Shown piece after piece: positions 14,778 through 23,197 of a DNA stretch of 64,000 nt. The translations under genes were made by a program, and so were the position numbers. How positions within the stretch are numbered: position 1 is the stretch's first letter; each line of letters opens with the position of its first letter. Location of the stretch: positions 1 through 64,000 of the forward strand of contig JACRPN010000004.1 in the NCBI GenBank assembly GCA_016223145.1. The letters are read 5' to 3'. Under the pieces are notes generated by a model. The model did no database searches. It was not told the origin of the DNA and worked only from the letters and a program-made list of their open reading frames with translations. The DNA is from Armatimonadota bacterium (GTDB lineage Bacteria > Armatimonadota > Fimbriimonadia > Fimbriimonadales > Fimbriimonadaceae).

Positions 14778-17700
14778 TCAGTATCGGAACTGCCAGTCCA
14801 GGCGGACCGTCCAGTTGTCGCCCTTTTTGCCGTTGGTGACTGCCCAGTCGTAGTTGACGTTGCCAACGAACACGCTGAAGAGCTGGTTCGGGCCGGGCTT
14901 CTGGTCGAACTGCAGGTAGTAGCGGCTGGCGTTCTTGCGATTGCCCTGAGCGTCGTCCGCTTGCTCGATGCCATAGAACAACTTGAGGGGCGACGGGTTG
15001 TTCGCGAACAGGGTCACGTTCACGCCACCCGTTCGGGAGCGCGGCCGAGCCTTGTCCATGATCTCGTCCCACTGCCCGCCAAACCGCACGTCGCCCTTGC
15101 CCTTGAAATCGAGCTTCCAACGGTTCATCCGCGAAGCTTGGACCACGGATCCAAGGAGCTGATCGGGGCGGTCCACGGTTGGGTTCGTCAGCATCTGGTT
15201 CGAGAGCTCGACGTCCTTGAACGGCCTCAGCGTGACGCTGTAGTTGCGGATCATGATCTGCTCGTCCCAAGGCAGCGTGCGCAACTTGTATTGAAGGCTC
15301 GCAACAATCGAGCGCTTGGGATCCTGGTCCGTCACAAACGCGAACGAGCGGTCGATTGCGTGGTAACCGTTCGTGTGGATCTGGCTCTTGTAGCCATAGA
15401 GGAACGAGTTGGAACCCACCTTGCCCGTCAGCGAGAAGTCACGGTTTTGTTTCTGCCACTTGTTTCGGTCGGCCAAGGTATCCATGGCGGCGTTCAGCTT
15501 GAGGTCAGAGAAGAACCCAAGCTTGAATGGCTTGTTCGTCTGAAGCTGAACGTTGCCCTGCGAGCGGGTGTTCACGTCGTCGGTCTGCGTCTCGACGTAG
15601 CCGGACTGTCCGATCGAGACGTTGCCGATCGAGCCGGGAGTCAGGCTCATGTTGGTGACCTCGGTTCCCTTGCCGTTGGTCTCTTGTCGGTTCATGCCAT
15701 ACATGAGCTTCAGGCCGTTGCCGAAGTCGTACCAGAACCCATAGATGCTCTTACGCTGATCGTTGGTTTCACCCTTGCGGTCGATTTCGATGTTGCTGAC
15801 GCTGATGCCCGTGCGCTTGGAGAGCTCGGTGCTCACCGTGTGCTCGCTGACGTTCTGCATGCCGCCGTCGTCGTAGTTGGTGCGGGTCTGCTCGGTCTTG
15901 TAGGAGGTCTTGGCGTTGAGCTTGGTCTCGTAAGTGAAGCGCTCGGTCTCCGAGTCCGGGTTGGCAGCGAGCGTGCCGTCGAACACGTTCGATTCCTTGA
16001 AGTACTTGATGGAGCCGAACTTGCCGAGGCTGCGCGAGATGGAAAGCTGATCAAGGGCGTTCGCAAACAGCAAACCCGTGAGGTCGTCGTTCTTCGCGCG
16101 GTAGCTCGTCATCCCGACGTCGGTACCCTTGGCCGGCGTGAAGTTGAGCCCCACTCGCTGCTGGTTGCGCGACTGGTCGAGGACGTCGTTGAAAGCGTCG
16201 AACGAAAGCGCTTCGAGCTTCAGGTTTGGCAGAAGCTGCCAAGACGCCTTGACGTCTCGCTCGTTGAAGCCGCGCAGGCTGCCGAGCAGGTCGCGCTCGG
16301 GGTCCACCAGTTGTCCAATCCCGGTGAAGCCGGAGTCCACATTGCGCTGGTTTGCCGTGACTTCCAGCTTGCCCGATTGCAGGCTCAGCGATTGACGCGA
16401 GGCGTCTCCGATGGGGCTTTCGGCGTCCATGGTCGAGAGCGCCAGCTTGCCGCCTTTTGGCAATTGGAAGGTGGCCGAGAGGTCCCGCTTGTCGAGGCCG
16501 ACGATTGTGCCCAGGCGCGCCCGCTCAAAGTCCATGAGCGACGCCAGCGTGTCGAACTTGTCGGACATCGACTGGCCCCGGAACGCCAGGGCAAAGCCCT
16601 TCGCGCTCATGTTGACGGTCTGCACCTCGGCCGAGCCGGCGGCGCTCTCGATGCTCAGAAGGTCGAAGGAGGAGGTCAGCCCCTTGATCGGAGAGAGCGC
16701 GAGCCGCGTGAGGCTCCGCTCCACGCCCGAGCTCCCAAAGAACTTGCCGACTTCCTGGCCGCCGATGCCGAACCCACCCGGCTGATACATTCGGGCGATG
16801 GCATTGATGTGTTCCATCCGCTCGGCGTCCTGCATCGCGCCCCAGTTGGAGAAGTTCTTGCTGGCGCCACGGGCGCTGTAATCAAGCTTCCAAGTCTTCC
16901 CGCCGAGAGCAACGTCCTCGGCCTTGAACTCGCCTTTGTCGTTGCCTAGGGTGGATTGAGAAACCTTGATCGGTTCGCCGCCAAGCTTGAGCGCGTTAGA
17001 AGTCAGGTCGAAAGCCGACCGCTCGGTGCCGATCTCACGCGTCAGCCGGTTGCGCTCGGCGTCGGGGAGGCTGCCCACGCGGCTGAATGCCGAATCGACA
17101 TCCTGCCAGCTCGCGTTGAGCTTAAGCATCGAGGAATCCAGCGCGAACTTGCGCTGCATGACCCCGTGATCGTTGGGGTCGAGCACCTTGCTCTCGTCGA
17201 GGGTCGCTTTGAAGCCCTTTCCGGCATAGCTCATGCCATACCAGTTGCGGGACATTCCCACCTCTTTGGCAAGCTGGCCGCGATCGCCTTCAGCGAGGTC
17301 GTTGAATCGCTTGAAGTTCTTGTCGACCGCCTGTGAGCCCCACGTGAACCCGAAACCGCCGAACCCAACGCCCATGTTGCGCCAGGTGATGCCCGCGCCC
17401 TCGTCGTTGACGGTCTTGAACGAATTGGACAGCTTGAGATCGCCGACCCCAACGTTCGTCATGTTCAGGCTGGTGCGAGTGAGCCCCTTTTCCTTTTGAA
17501 GCTGCTGAACCTGCGCCGCGGCGATTCCCGAATCCTGCGCGGCGCCAAAGCCGGCGAAGTTCTTGCTGATGTCCTGGTAGCTCGCGGTGATCTCACCGCC
17601 GTTAACCTTCGTGGAGAAGTTCTGCAGCGTGAAGTGCGACTTGCCGGTGTCCTGCTTCGGACCGGCCGCCGCGAATTCGTAGGCCGACTGGGCCTGCTGA

Positions 17701-18254
17701 AGCTGGCGGTCGCCGAAGAGGTACAGGCCCTGCAGATTGCCGCCCGCAAGCTTGAAGCTGTTGTTCCAGCCGAAGAGGTTCGAATTGAGAACCTGGGAGC
17801 CGACACGCTCCGCTACGCCTAAGCCGACCACCATCTTCAGCGCCGAGGGCACCAGTTCGAACTTGAACGATCCAGCGCCGCCAAAGGAGTTCGCCGATGC
17901 CGTCTCCTTCGACTTGTCGTATCGATAGGAAACCGTCAGCGCCTGGCCGGGCTTGACCGGAGTGGCCACGTAAAGGATGCCCGAGCCGTAATCGAGGCGG
18001 TAATCGACGTTGCGTGTCAGCACCCTGCCGTCGAGCTCGACGCGCTCAGAACCAGGAACCACGCCGCCAAAGCGCAAGGGGACGCCCGGCCGATCGCCGG
18101 AGAGCCGGATGTAGTCGATCGTGGGTGTGCCGCCGATGGTGGGCTTGTCGGCCTGGGGAAGCGTCTGTGTGGCGTCAAAGGGTGTTTGAGCCGTTGCCGC
18201 CAGCGGCAACGCCCCCAAAACTCCCATCGCCAATGCTTTCCAAGTCCGACGCAT
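14778..18254 (-). CDS. Large repetitive outer-membrane beta-barrel protein
   Basis: A 1158-residue exported protein not recognised as a named family. Residues 1-22 are a signal peptide (LAMGVLGALPLAATAQ). About 40-110 form a beta-sandwich-like domain (IRLSGDRPGVPLRFGG, GSERVELDGRVLTRNVDY, LTVSYRYDKSK). The rest is a long run of alternating amphipathic strands ending in TVRLDWQFRY, with the terminal aromatic typical of proteins inserted by the BAM machinery. A motif of the form F-x5-L-x-D-x-ER-x2-L-x4-G recurs at least five times, for example SLPDAERNRLTREIG, SLMDFERARLGTIVG and QLVDPERDLLGSLRG. Low aromatic and high Ser/Asn/Lys content fit a barrel or fibre. A 732-codon open frame antisense to it is a composition shadow. 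Confidence 0.8.
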   Translation of the reverse strand: MRRTWKALAMGVLGALPLAATAQTPFDATQTLPQADKPTIGGTPTIDYIRLSGDRPGVPLRFGGVVPGSERVELDGRVLTRNVDYRLDYGSGILYVATPVKPGQALTVSYRYDKSKETASANSFGGAGSFKFELVPSALKMVVGLGVAERVGSQVLNSNLFGWNNSFKLAGGNLQGLYLFGDRQLQQAQSAYEFAAAGPKQDTGKSHFTLQNFSTKVNGGEITASYQDISKNFAGFGAAQDSGIAAAQVQQLQKEKGLTRTSLNMTNVGVGDLKLSNSFKTVNDEGAGITWRNMGVGFGGFGFTWGSQAVDKNFKRFNDLAEGDRGQLAKEVGMSRNWYGMSYAGKGFKATLDESKVLDPNDHGVMQRKFALDSSMLKLNASWQDVDSAFSRVGSLPDAERNRLTREIGTERSAFDLTSNALKLGGEPIKVSQSTLGNDKGEFKAEDVALGGKTWKLDYSARGASKNFSNWGAMQDAERMEHINAIARMYQPGGFGIGGQEVGKFFGSSGVERSLTRLALSPIKGLTSSFDLLSIESAAGSAEVQTVNMSAKGFALAFRGQSMSDKFDTLASLMDFERARLGTIVGLDKRDLSATFQLPKGGKLALSTMDAESPIGDASRQSLSLQSGKLEVTANQRNVDSGFTGIGQLVDPERDLLGSLRGFNERDVKASWQLLPNLKLEALSFDAFNDVLDQSRNQQRVGLNFTPAKGTDVGMTSYRAKNDDLTGLLFANALDQLSISRSLGKFGSIKYFKESNVFDGTLAANPDSETERFTYETKLNAKTSYKTEQTRTNYDDGGMQNVSEHTVSTELSKRTGISVSNIEIDRKGETNDQRKSIYGFWYDFGNGLKLMYGMNRQETNGKGTEVTNMSLTPGSIGNVSIGQSGYVETQTDDVNTRSQGNVQLQTNKPFKLGFFSDLKLNAAMDTLADRNKWQKQNRDFSLTGKVGSNSFLYGYKSQIHTNGYHAIDRSFAFVTDQDPKRSIVASLQYKLRTLPWDEQIMIRNYSVTLRPFKDVELSNQMLTNPTVDRPDQLLGSVVQASRMNRWKLDFKGKGDVRFGGQWDEIMDKARPRSRTGGVNVTLFANNPSPLKLFYGIEQADDAQGNRKNASRYYLQFDQKPGPNQLFSVFVGNVNYDWAVTNGKKGDNWTVRLDWQFRY

Positions 18255-18500
18255 ATTCGGCCTACTTGTATTGTAGATCGCCTAACCTGGGAAACGCATA
18301 CCTGGAAGCCACAATTTGCCAAACAAACGCGTAAAGTATAGGCCTTCGGTCCTGGTTCGCGGGAACCTCGACCCTAAATTGCCTTCTTGTGGTTTGTCAG
18401 CGGATCGCGCCTCCATGCGCCTCCCTGGCCATCCGAGCCTTCTTCGAACGGCCCTCTTGATAGTCTTAACTACGAAAGTCAAGCAAAGTTTCGTTCCTTT

Positions 18501-19244
18501 TCAAGCAATTTTGACAGGATCGGGCAAGAACGGGTTTTCACGGGTCTTGAACATCTCCTCACTTTTGGCTTCTTGCTCCACATAGAGCTTCGGATCCAGC
18601 CCAATGACGCCATAGAAACAGACCGGCTGCGCAAGCCTAACGGCCCACGCGGCGTCGCCATAGCTGTAGTGCCACCATTCGTCGCGGCAGTTGGAGAATC
18701 CGGCGCCCAGCATCGCCTCCACCAGGATCGTCCGCCGCTCCTGCGCCTGGCGGTCGAGCCCAAGGGTGTAGGTTCTCGAAGCCGCAAAACGGTCAAAAGG
18801 CGCAGAGACGTCCAAAGTGTTCCCATTCAAGTCCAGCAGGTTCACGTCGACGGCGGCACCGGTGCAATGCCCCGGTGGCGCTTTGCGGTCGTAGGCGTGC
18901 ACCACCCGGTTGACCGTCCGTCTCAGCGCTGCATCGGGACGGTCTGGATAGGCTTCGCGGGCGCATCGGAGCATGAACTCATAGATGCGCTTCTGGCGCT
19001 CGAACGGCCGCCAAGCATCGGTGACCCCGATCACATAGCCCTTGGGCAAGGATCGAGCTGCGCGCTCGAGCATCTCGGCGGCGGTCCGCCGGAGGTAGGG
19101 GATCACGGTGTCGCGGGCGATGATGGCGGTAGGCGCACCCTCAAGGAGCGAGACCAACGGCTCGCCGGATTCCTCCAAAGGAACTCGGTCGAGAGCGGCG
19201 AGGGGCTCACGCGCGCCCTTTGCCGGGTCCCAGCGGACCTTCAA
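18501..19244 (-). CDS. ddpX: D-alanyl-D-alanine dipeptidase (VanX/DdpX, M15D)
   Basis: A 247-residue zinc dipeptidase that cleaves D-Ala-D-Ala, recycling or modifying cell-wall precursors. The active site is complete: R79 in DAWRP, H126 and D133 in GHCTGAAVDV, E189 and H192 in DEWWHYSYGD. There is no clear signal peptide, so it is probably cytoplasmic. Its ATG overlaps the stop of the upstream polysaccharide-export gene by 4 nt, suggesting one transcript. It might serve wall recycling rather than glycopeptide resistance, since no vanH/vanA-like genes are near. Confidence 0.9.
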   Translation of the reverse strand: MKVRWDPAKGAREPLAALDRVPLEESGEPLVSLLEGAPTAIIARDTVIPYLRRTAAEMLERAARSLPKGYVIGVTDAWRPFERQKRIYEFMLRCAREAYPDRPDAALRRTVNRVVHAYDRKAPPGHCTGAAVDVNLLDLNGNTLDVSAPFDRFAASRTYTLGLDRQAQERRTILVEAMLGAGFSNCRDEWWHYSYGDAAWAVRLAQPVCFYGVIGLDPKLYVEQEAKSEEMFKTRENPFLPDPVKIA

Positions 19245-20284
19245 TGCAGGCCGCCTTTGGCGTTCCGAAACGGCACTTCGATCACGTCGCCGGGCTCCAA
19301 AATCGGATCGGCAGCCTGGCCCCGCCGAATCTTCTCCAATGAGTGGGTTGAGCGAACGGCCTTGCCGTCCACCCGCCGAACCAGAATCACCACGTCGGGC
19401 TTGGCCGCCGGTGAGATGCCTCCAGCGCCACGTAGGGCCACCGTAAGCGTCATCTGCTCGCCGAGCGCCACCGGGCCCGGGCGAATCACAGCGCCGCTGA
19501 CCACCACGGTCGGCACCACCGTCTGCTTAGGCACCCGAACCACGTCGCCACGCTGAACCTTCGCGTCGTATGAAAGGCCAACGTTGACCGTGTCCACCAC
19601 CACCTGCTTGCGCTCAAGCCGCACCATTTCAGGGTTGGCGTCGCGCAGCATCCCGCCTGCGGCGGCGATGGCATCACGAACGGTCATGCCCTCTTTGAAC
19701 GGCACCGTTCCCGGGGAAGCGACGGAGCCCAATACGCTCACCAAATCCGGGATCACGGCGGGTTTGAAGATCACGCGGTCGCCCGGCTTGAGCCTCACGT
19801 CCCTCTCGGTTCCCTTGGTTTCAAGAGCGTAACCCACCGTTTGCGATTTGCCAAGAGAGTCGACGATTTGTATGGACTGCATGTCGGTGGCCTCGTGTGG
19901 CTTCGCCAGTGCCACCACATCGGAGAGCCGCCACTCTTTGCCGGCCGGCAGCGAACCCGATAGCGCCACCGACCCCGTGAACTCAATCGGGCGGCGCGGA
20001 GAGGCGCACCGGGTCACCCGAAGACTGCCGGCTAAGCGCATGCCGGAACCGTCGAGGAGTGTTCGTATCCGCGCCGCGGCGTCTTGAAGAGAGAGCCCAA
20101 CCACAGAAACGGAACCGAGGATCGGCAAAACGACGTAGCCGTCCCGACTCACTTCGAATGTGCCCAGCAGGTCCACGCTCTCAGAACACTCAACGCGGAC
20201 TACGTCTCGGTATTCGAGAGGACGCTCTTGGCATACCGCCAGCACGGCAAGCAGCAGGAAACCGAGAGTAGCAAAGAGCCGCAT
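19241..20284 (-). CDS. Polysaccharide export protein with SLBB domains (Wza-like)
   Basis: A 347-residue exported protein. A signal peptide (MRLFATLGFLLLAVLAVCQ) is followed by a polysaccharide-export N-domain (LEYRDVVRVECSESV, GYVVLPILGSVSVVGLSLQDAAARI) and two SLBB repeats (VLGSVASPGTVPFKEGMTV, then VSGAVIRPGPVALGEQM). Relatives form the periplasmic/outer-membrane channel for capsule or exopolysaccharide. No polymerase or transferase genes lie next to it. The start at 20284 is the ATG that begins the signal peptide; a longer in-frame start reads back into the tRNA gene. Confidence 0.88.
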   Translation of the reverse strand: MRLFATLGFLLLAVLAVCQERPLEYRDVVRVECSESVDLLGTFEVSRDGYVVLPILGSVSVVGLSLQDAAARIRTLLDGSGMRLAGSLRVTRCASPRRPIEFTGSVALSGSLPAGKEWRLSDVVALAKPHEATDMQSIQIVDSLGKSQTVGYALETKGTERDVRLKPGDRVIFKPAVIPDLVSVLGSVASPGTVPFKEGMTVRDAIAAAGGMLRDANPEMVRLERKQVVVDTVNVGLSYDAKVQRGDVVRVPKQTVVPTVVVSGAVIRPGPVALGEQMTLTVALRGAGGISPAAKPDVVILVRRVDGKAVRSTHSLEKIRRGQAADPILEPGDVIEVPFRNAKGGLH

Positions 20285-20315
20285 CCGCACGATGACGGGA
20301 TTATGGATGAGAAGA

Positions 20316-20391
20316 TGGTGCCGCAGGCCGGACTCGAACCGGCGACCCAAGGATTTTCAGTCCTTTGCTCTACCAACTGAGCTACCGCGGC
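20316..20391 (-). tRNA. tRNA-Phe (GAA)
   Basis: A 76-nt cloverleaf on the minus strand. The 7-bp acceptor stem GCCGCGG/CTGCGGC has one G-U pair, the D arm contains AGCTCAGTTGGTAGAGC, the anticodon loop is CTGAAAA (anticodon GAA) on a 5-bp stem, and the T arm contains GGTTCGAGTCC. Discriminator A and CCA are encoded. Confidence 0.95.
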
Positions 20392-20448
20392 GCTTGGTCT
20401 CTGTTTTCGGAACCTTGAAGGCTCCGCTGCACCCCAAATGAACGGGGA

Positions 20449-20524
20449 TGGCGAGGATGACGGGATTTGAACCCGCGACCTCCGGCGTGACAGGCCGGCG
20501 CTCTAACCGCTGAGCTACACCCCC
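20449..20524 (-). tRNA. tRNA-Asp (GTC)
   Basis: A 76-nt cloverleaf on the minus strand, about 57 nt upstream of tRNA-Phe. The acceptor stem is GGGGGTG/CATCCTC, the anticodon loop CTGTCAC (anticodon GTC) sits on a ccggc/gccgg stem, and the T arm contains GGTTCAAATCC. Discriminator G and CCA are encoded. Confidence 0.95.
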
Positions 20525-20582
20525 GCGCGGGCTTGAATTATGAACTCTCGCGGCCCAAAAAGCAAGGGAGGGTCGGCCACAA

Positions 20583-20672
20583 CTTGATGCCTCCGCCTCT
20601 TCCGAGGTGGAGGCTTAGAACTTGAAGAGCCGCTGTCGAAGCCTCCACCTCGGAAGAGGCGGAGGCATCAAG
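20583..20672. repeat. Perfect 34-bp inverted repeat
   Basis: Arms 20583-20616 and 20639-20672 are exact reverse complements with a 22-nt spacer. Each arm also folds on itself (cctccgcctc-ttcc-gaggtggagg, one mismatch), so the unit is two head-to-head REP-like hairpins. It separates the tRNA genes from the HAD gene and may act as a bidirectional terminator or be a mobile repeat pair. Confidence 0.9.
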
Positions 20673-20709
20673 CACAGAATGGCAAAGCTTCGTCTTGAGC
20701 CCGTGCCGG

Positions 20710-20715
20710 TATGAT
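20710..20715 (+). promoter_or_regulatory. -10-like hexamer TATGAT, leaderless type
   Basis: TATGAT, 6 nt (cgtgcg), ATG at 20722. This places the transcript start at the start codon of the HAD gene and sets the start choice. Confidence 0.6.
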
Positions 20716-20721
20716 CGTGCG

Positions 20722-21339
20722 ATGCCCTGCGTAGTTTTCGATATCGGCGGCGTGTTGGTCCGCATTCGCCAGACCTGGGGCGAATGCGCGGAGGCCGTCG
20801 GCGTCGATCTCCCGCAGGATGTCGCCAAGCTGAAAAACGGCGCGTTTGGGCTCCTCGACCCCTATCAGGAGGGGCTCGTCGAGACCTCCAACTACGTGAC
20901 GGAACTCCAGGCATTTCTTGGTGGGGCATCTGCCGAAGACGCCATTGCCGTTCACAACGGAATGCTGGCGGAGGCTTACGCCGGTACGGCCCAACTGGCA
21001 TCCGAGCTCAGCGCCGCTGGGGTCACTTGCGGGTGCTTATCCAACACCAACGAGCTTCATTGGCCGGTACTTCACGGTTCGGGGACCTACCCCGCGATCT
21101 CGGGCCTGGCGTTGCCCTTGGCCTCGCACCAGGTTCGGCTTGCCAAGCCGAACCCGGAGATCTATCGCCGGTTCGAGGCGATGCGCGGTCTCGCGCCAGT
21201 GGACCACTATTACTTCGAGGACCACCCCGATTACATCGCCGCGGCAGCGAGTTGCGGGTGGAACGCCTGCATCATCGACCCTAACGATGACACCGCAGCG
21301 CAAATGCGCTCGTATCTTGCCATGAGGGGTGTTCTTTAG
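20722..21339 (+). CDS. HAD superfamily hydrolase
   Basis: A 205-residue haloacid-dehalogenase fold phosphatase-like protein of the YihX type. VVFDIGGVLV (nucleophile D7) is motif I, GCLSNTNE is motif II (Ser), KPNPEIYRRFE carries the motif III Lys, and YYFEDHPDYIAAA is motif IV. Position D+2 is Gly instead of the usual general-acid Asp, as in the DIGNV/DLGGV subgroup, so its own phosphatase activity needs care. It is followed 46 nt later by the histidine kinase gene, which has its own -10-like hexamer. Confidence 0.9.
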   Translation: MPCVVFDIGGVLVRIRQTWGECAEAVGVDLPQDVAKLKNGAFGLLDPYQEGLVETSNYVTELQAFLGGASAEDAIAVHNGMLAEAYAGTAQLASELSAAGVTCGCLSNTNELHWPVLHGSGTYPAISGLALPLASHQVRLAKPNPEIYRRFEAMRGLAPVDHYYFEDHPDYIAAAASCGWNACIIDPNDDTAAQMRSYLAMRGVL

Positions 21340-21385
21340 CCTGCGTTGCGCGCGACCCCAGCCAAAATAGTAGACTTTGCTCCAC

Positions 21386-22696
21386 ATGGATTTGGCCGCC
21401 AATCTTGATGCGCATGAAAGGATGATCCGCTCGGTAGAGCAAGCGACGCGTAGGCTTGCCTCCAGCGGAAACATAGACGCGCTGCTTCAAGACGTGCTCG
21501 CCATTTGCGTGACCGCGGTGGGCGCTTCGGGCGGCACCATGTACATCCACGACGAGCGCAACCGCCGGCTGGTCTTCCGGCACGTCTTGCCCGAGGCGGT
21601 GCGCGAAAGGCTGCCATTCAAAGACATCCCGGACGACTTTGGCGTCGCGGGGAAGGTGTTTCAGAGCCGCAAAATTGAGATCACCGAGCTCACTCAGCAG
21701 CGGGCGGGCGAGACCGGCGAGATCGAGGCTGCGGTGGGCATCGTGACCAAATCCATGATCACCGCGCCGCTTAACATGGAAGGCGAGGAGCCGATCGGCG
21801 TGGTCCAGCTCGTGAACAAGGTCGAGGGCTGCTTCTCGGAGACCGATGCCGCCGTGCTCGACACCGTCGCGGCGGTCTCTACCATGGCGATTCTCAATTC
21901 GCGGCTGACCGACGAAGCCACCCGCGCCTCGACTCTGCTCGGAATGGGCAAGGTCAGCCACGACATCGGGAACCTCGCGGCCAGCCTCTACGCGAACATC
22001 TCGTTCTCAGAGCTGGCGATGGACGGGTTGAAAACGCAACTGAAGGATTCGAACGCTGAAGAGGGTTCCCAGCTCTACGTCGAATCCCTTCAGTCCATGC
22101 TCGAGGAGCTCAAAGAGTCGGTGGACCGGATCGTGGGTTACTCGCACCTGATCTCCGACCTCTCGGCGGGCAAAGAGCTCAGACCAAACTTCAAGTTCGC
22201 GCCGCTCGGGAACACAATCCAAACCAGCGCGGCTTATCTGGAAGCCGAGGGACACAAGAACGGGGTTGCGTTGCGCTACGACATCGAGAAGGATGGCCCG
22301 GCCACCTTGCACGACGACCTATTCGTGTTCCGAATGGTGCAGAACTTGGTCGGAAACGCCATCAAAGCGGTCCGTGAAACGGCGCCCGAGGATTGGCGAG
22401 AGACGGTGGACGGGGAGGAGGATGCGGTCCTTGGCGAGGTCGTGATCCGCTACCGATTTGCCGGAGGAAAGCACGTGATCGAGGTTCACGACACCGGTCC
22501 CGGCATGACGCGCGAGGTCATCGAGCGAATCCTGAGCGGCAATGCGCGCAGCGAGTGGGCCAAGGCGAGCGGATCGGGCTGGGGAATGCGCATCGTCAAA
22601 GAGCTTGCGGCGACCCACGACGCCCAGCTTGAGATCGAGAGCGAACCGGGAACGGGGTCCACCTTTAGGGTGGCGCTGCCGCACAGGCAGGGGTGA
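21386..22696 (+). CDS. Soluble GAF-domain sensor histidine kinase
   Basis: A 436-residue cytoplasmic kinase. The GAF domain spans about 25-175 (ASGGTMYIHDERN, GVAGKVFQSRK, MITAPLNMEGEEPIGVVQLVN). The dimerisation helix carries H192 in MGKVSHDIGNLAA, and the ATPase domain has NLVGNAIKAV (N box), DTGPGM (G1) and GSGWGMRIVKEL (G2). No transmembrane segment and no adjacent response regulator: an orphan kinase. ATG 21386 is preferred, with TAGACT 9 nt upstream; a TTG at 21377 is in frame. Confidence 0.9.
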   Translation: MDLAANLDAHERMIRSVEQATRRLASSGNIDALLQDVLAICVTAVGASGGTMYIHDERNRRLVFRHVLPEAVRERLPFKDIPDDFGVAGKVFQSRKIEITELTQQRAGETGEIEAAVGIVTKSMITAPLNMEGEEPIGVVQLVNKVEGCFSETDAAVLDTVAAVSTMAILNSRLTDEATRASTLLGMGKVSHDIGNLAASLYANISFSELAMDGLKTQLKDSNAEEGSQLYVESLQSMLEELKESVDRIVGYSHLISDLSAGKELRPNFKFAPLGNTIQTSAAYLEAEGHKNGVALRYDIEKDGPATLHDDLFVFRMVQNLVGNAIKAVRETAPEDWRETVDGEEDAVLGEVVIRYRFAGGKHVIEVHDTGPGMTREVIERILSGNARSEWAKASGSGWGMRIVKELAATHDAQLEIESEPGTGSTFRVALPHRQG

Positions 22697-22700
22697 AGAA

Positions 22701-23180
22701 CTACCGGCCCGTTACCTTGCCGTCCAACTTGGACTCCCTCTTGGTGACCCGCGAGAGAAGCAGGCTCCAACCCTTCGGCGTCTTGGCCCAAAGATCTTCG
22801 ACGGTGGACCTCATCTCGAACTTGTGGACCTTTCCCTGAGGGTCTTTCACGTCGGCCTTGATGAAGCCGTCCACGATAGCTACCGAGTTCTTCCCTTGCG
22901 GCCGGACCTCCTTGACCTTGCGCTCCCAGACCGCGTTGCTCATCATTTTCATCTGCTGCTGGAAGTTCGCCGCAACGGCCCTGCGGTCGGCGGACTTTCC
23001 GTCGGGCAAGAAGACCTTGAAGTCAGCTGCCATGCATTTCATCGCGCCATTGACGTCGTTGGCCTTGAAAGCCTTTGAAATTGCTGTGTATTCCTTTTGC
23101 AGTTCGGCCTTGATATCTGCAATCGCCGCACAGCACACGGAAAGGGCGAGAAGAAGGGCGACGGCGCGGGCGTACCTCAT
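22701..23180 (-). CDS. Exported SnoaL/DUF4440-like protein
   Basis: A 159-residue protein with a signal peptide (RAVALLLALSVCCAAIA) and a cone-shaped alpha+beta fold of the NTF2/SnoaL type: LQKEYTAISKAFKANDVNGAMKCM, FKVFLPDGKSADRRAVAANFQQQM and the closing WAKTPKGWSLLLSRVT. Such domains bind small molecules or act as enzymes; no catalytic set is evident here. The start at 23180 is fixed by TATCCT 6 nt upstream. Convergent with the kinase gene, 4 nt apart. Confidence 0.8.
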   Translation of the reverse strand: MRYARAVALLLALSVCCAAIADIKAELQKEYTAISKAFKANDVNGAMKCMAADFKVFLPDGKSADRRAVAANFQQQMKMMSNAVWERKVKEVRPQGKNSVAIVDGFIKADVKDPQGKVHKFEMRSTVEDLWAKTPKGWSLLLSRVTKRESKLDGKVTGR

Positions 23181-23186
23181 GCCGTG

Positions 23187-23192
23187 AGGATA
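23187..23192 (-). promoter_or_regulatory. -10-like hexamer TATCCT, leaderless type
   Basis: On the minus strand TATCCT is followed by 6 nt (cacggc) and the ATG at 23180. Same spacing as the plus-strand cases. Confidence 0.5.
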
Positions 23193-23197
23193 GCAGA

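Noticed and set aside
14751-16949. A 732-codon open frame on the plus strand, antisense to the beta-barrel gene
   Set aside because: It has Val/Glu/Leu/Arg composition typical of an antisense shadow of GC-rich coding DNA, no recognisable domain, and the opposite strand has a signal peptide and barrel architecture.
18255-18500. Riboswitch or RNA gene in the space between the beta-barrel gene and ddpX
   Set aside because: No conserved riboswitch core or strong structure could be picked out by eye.
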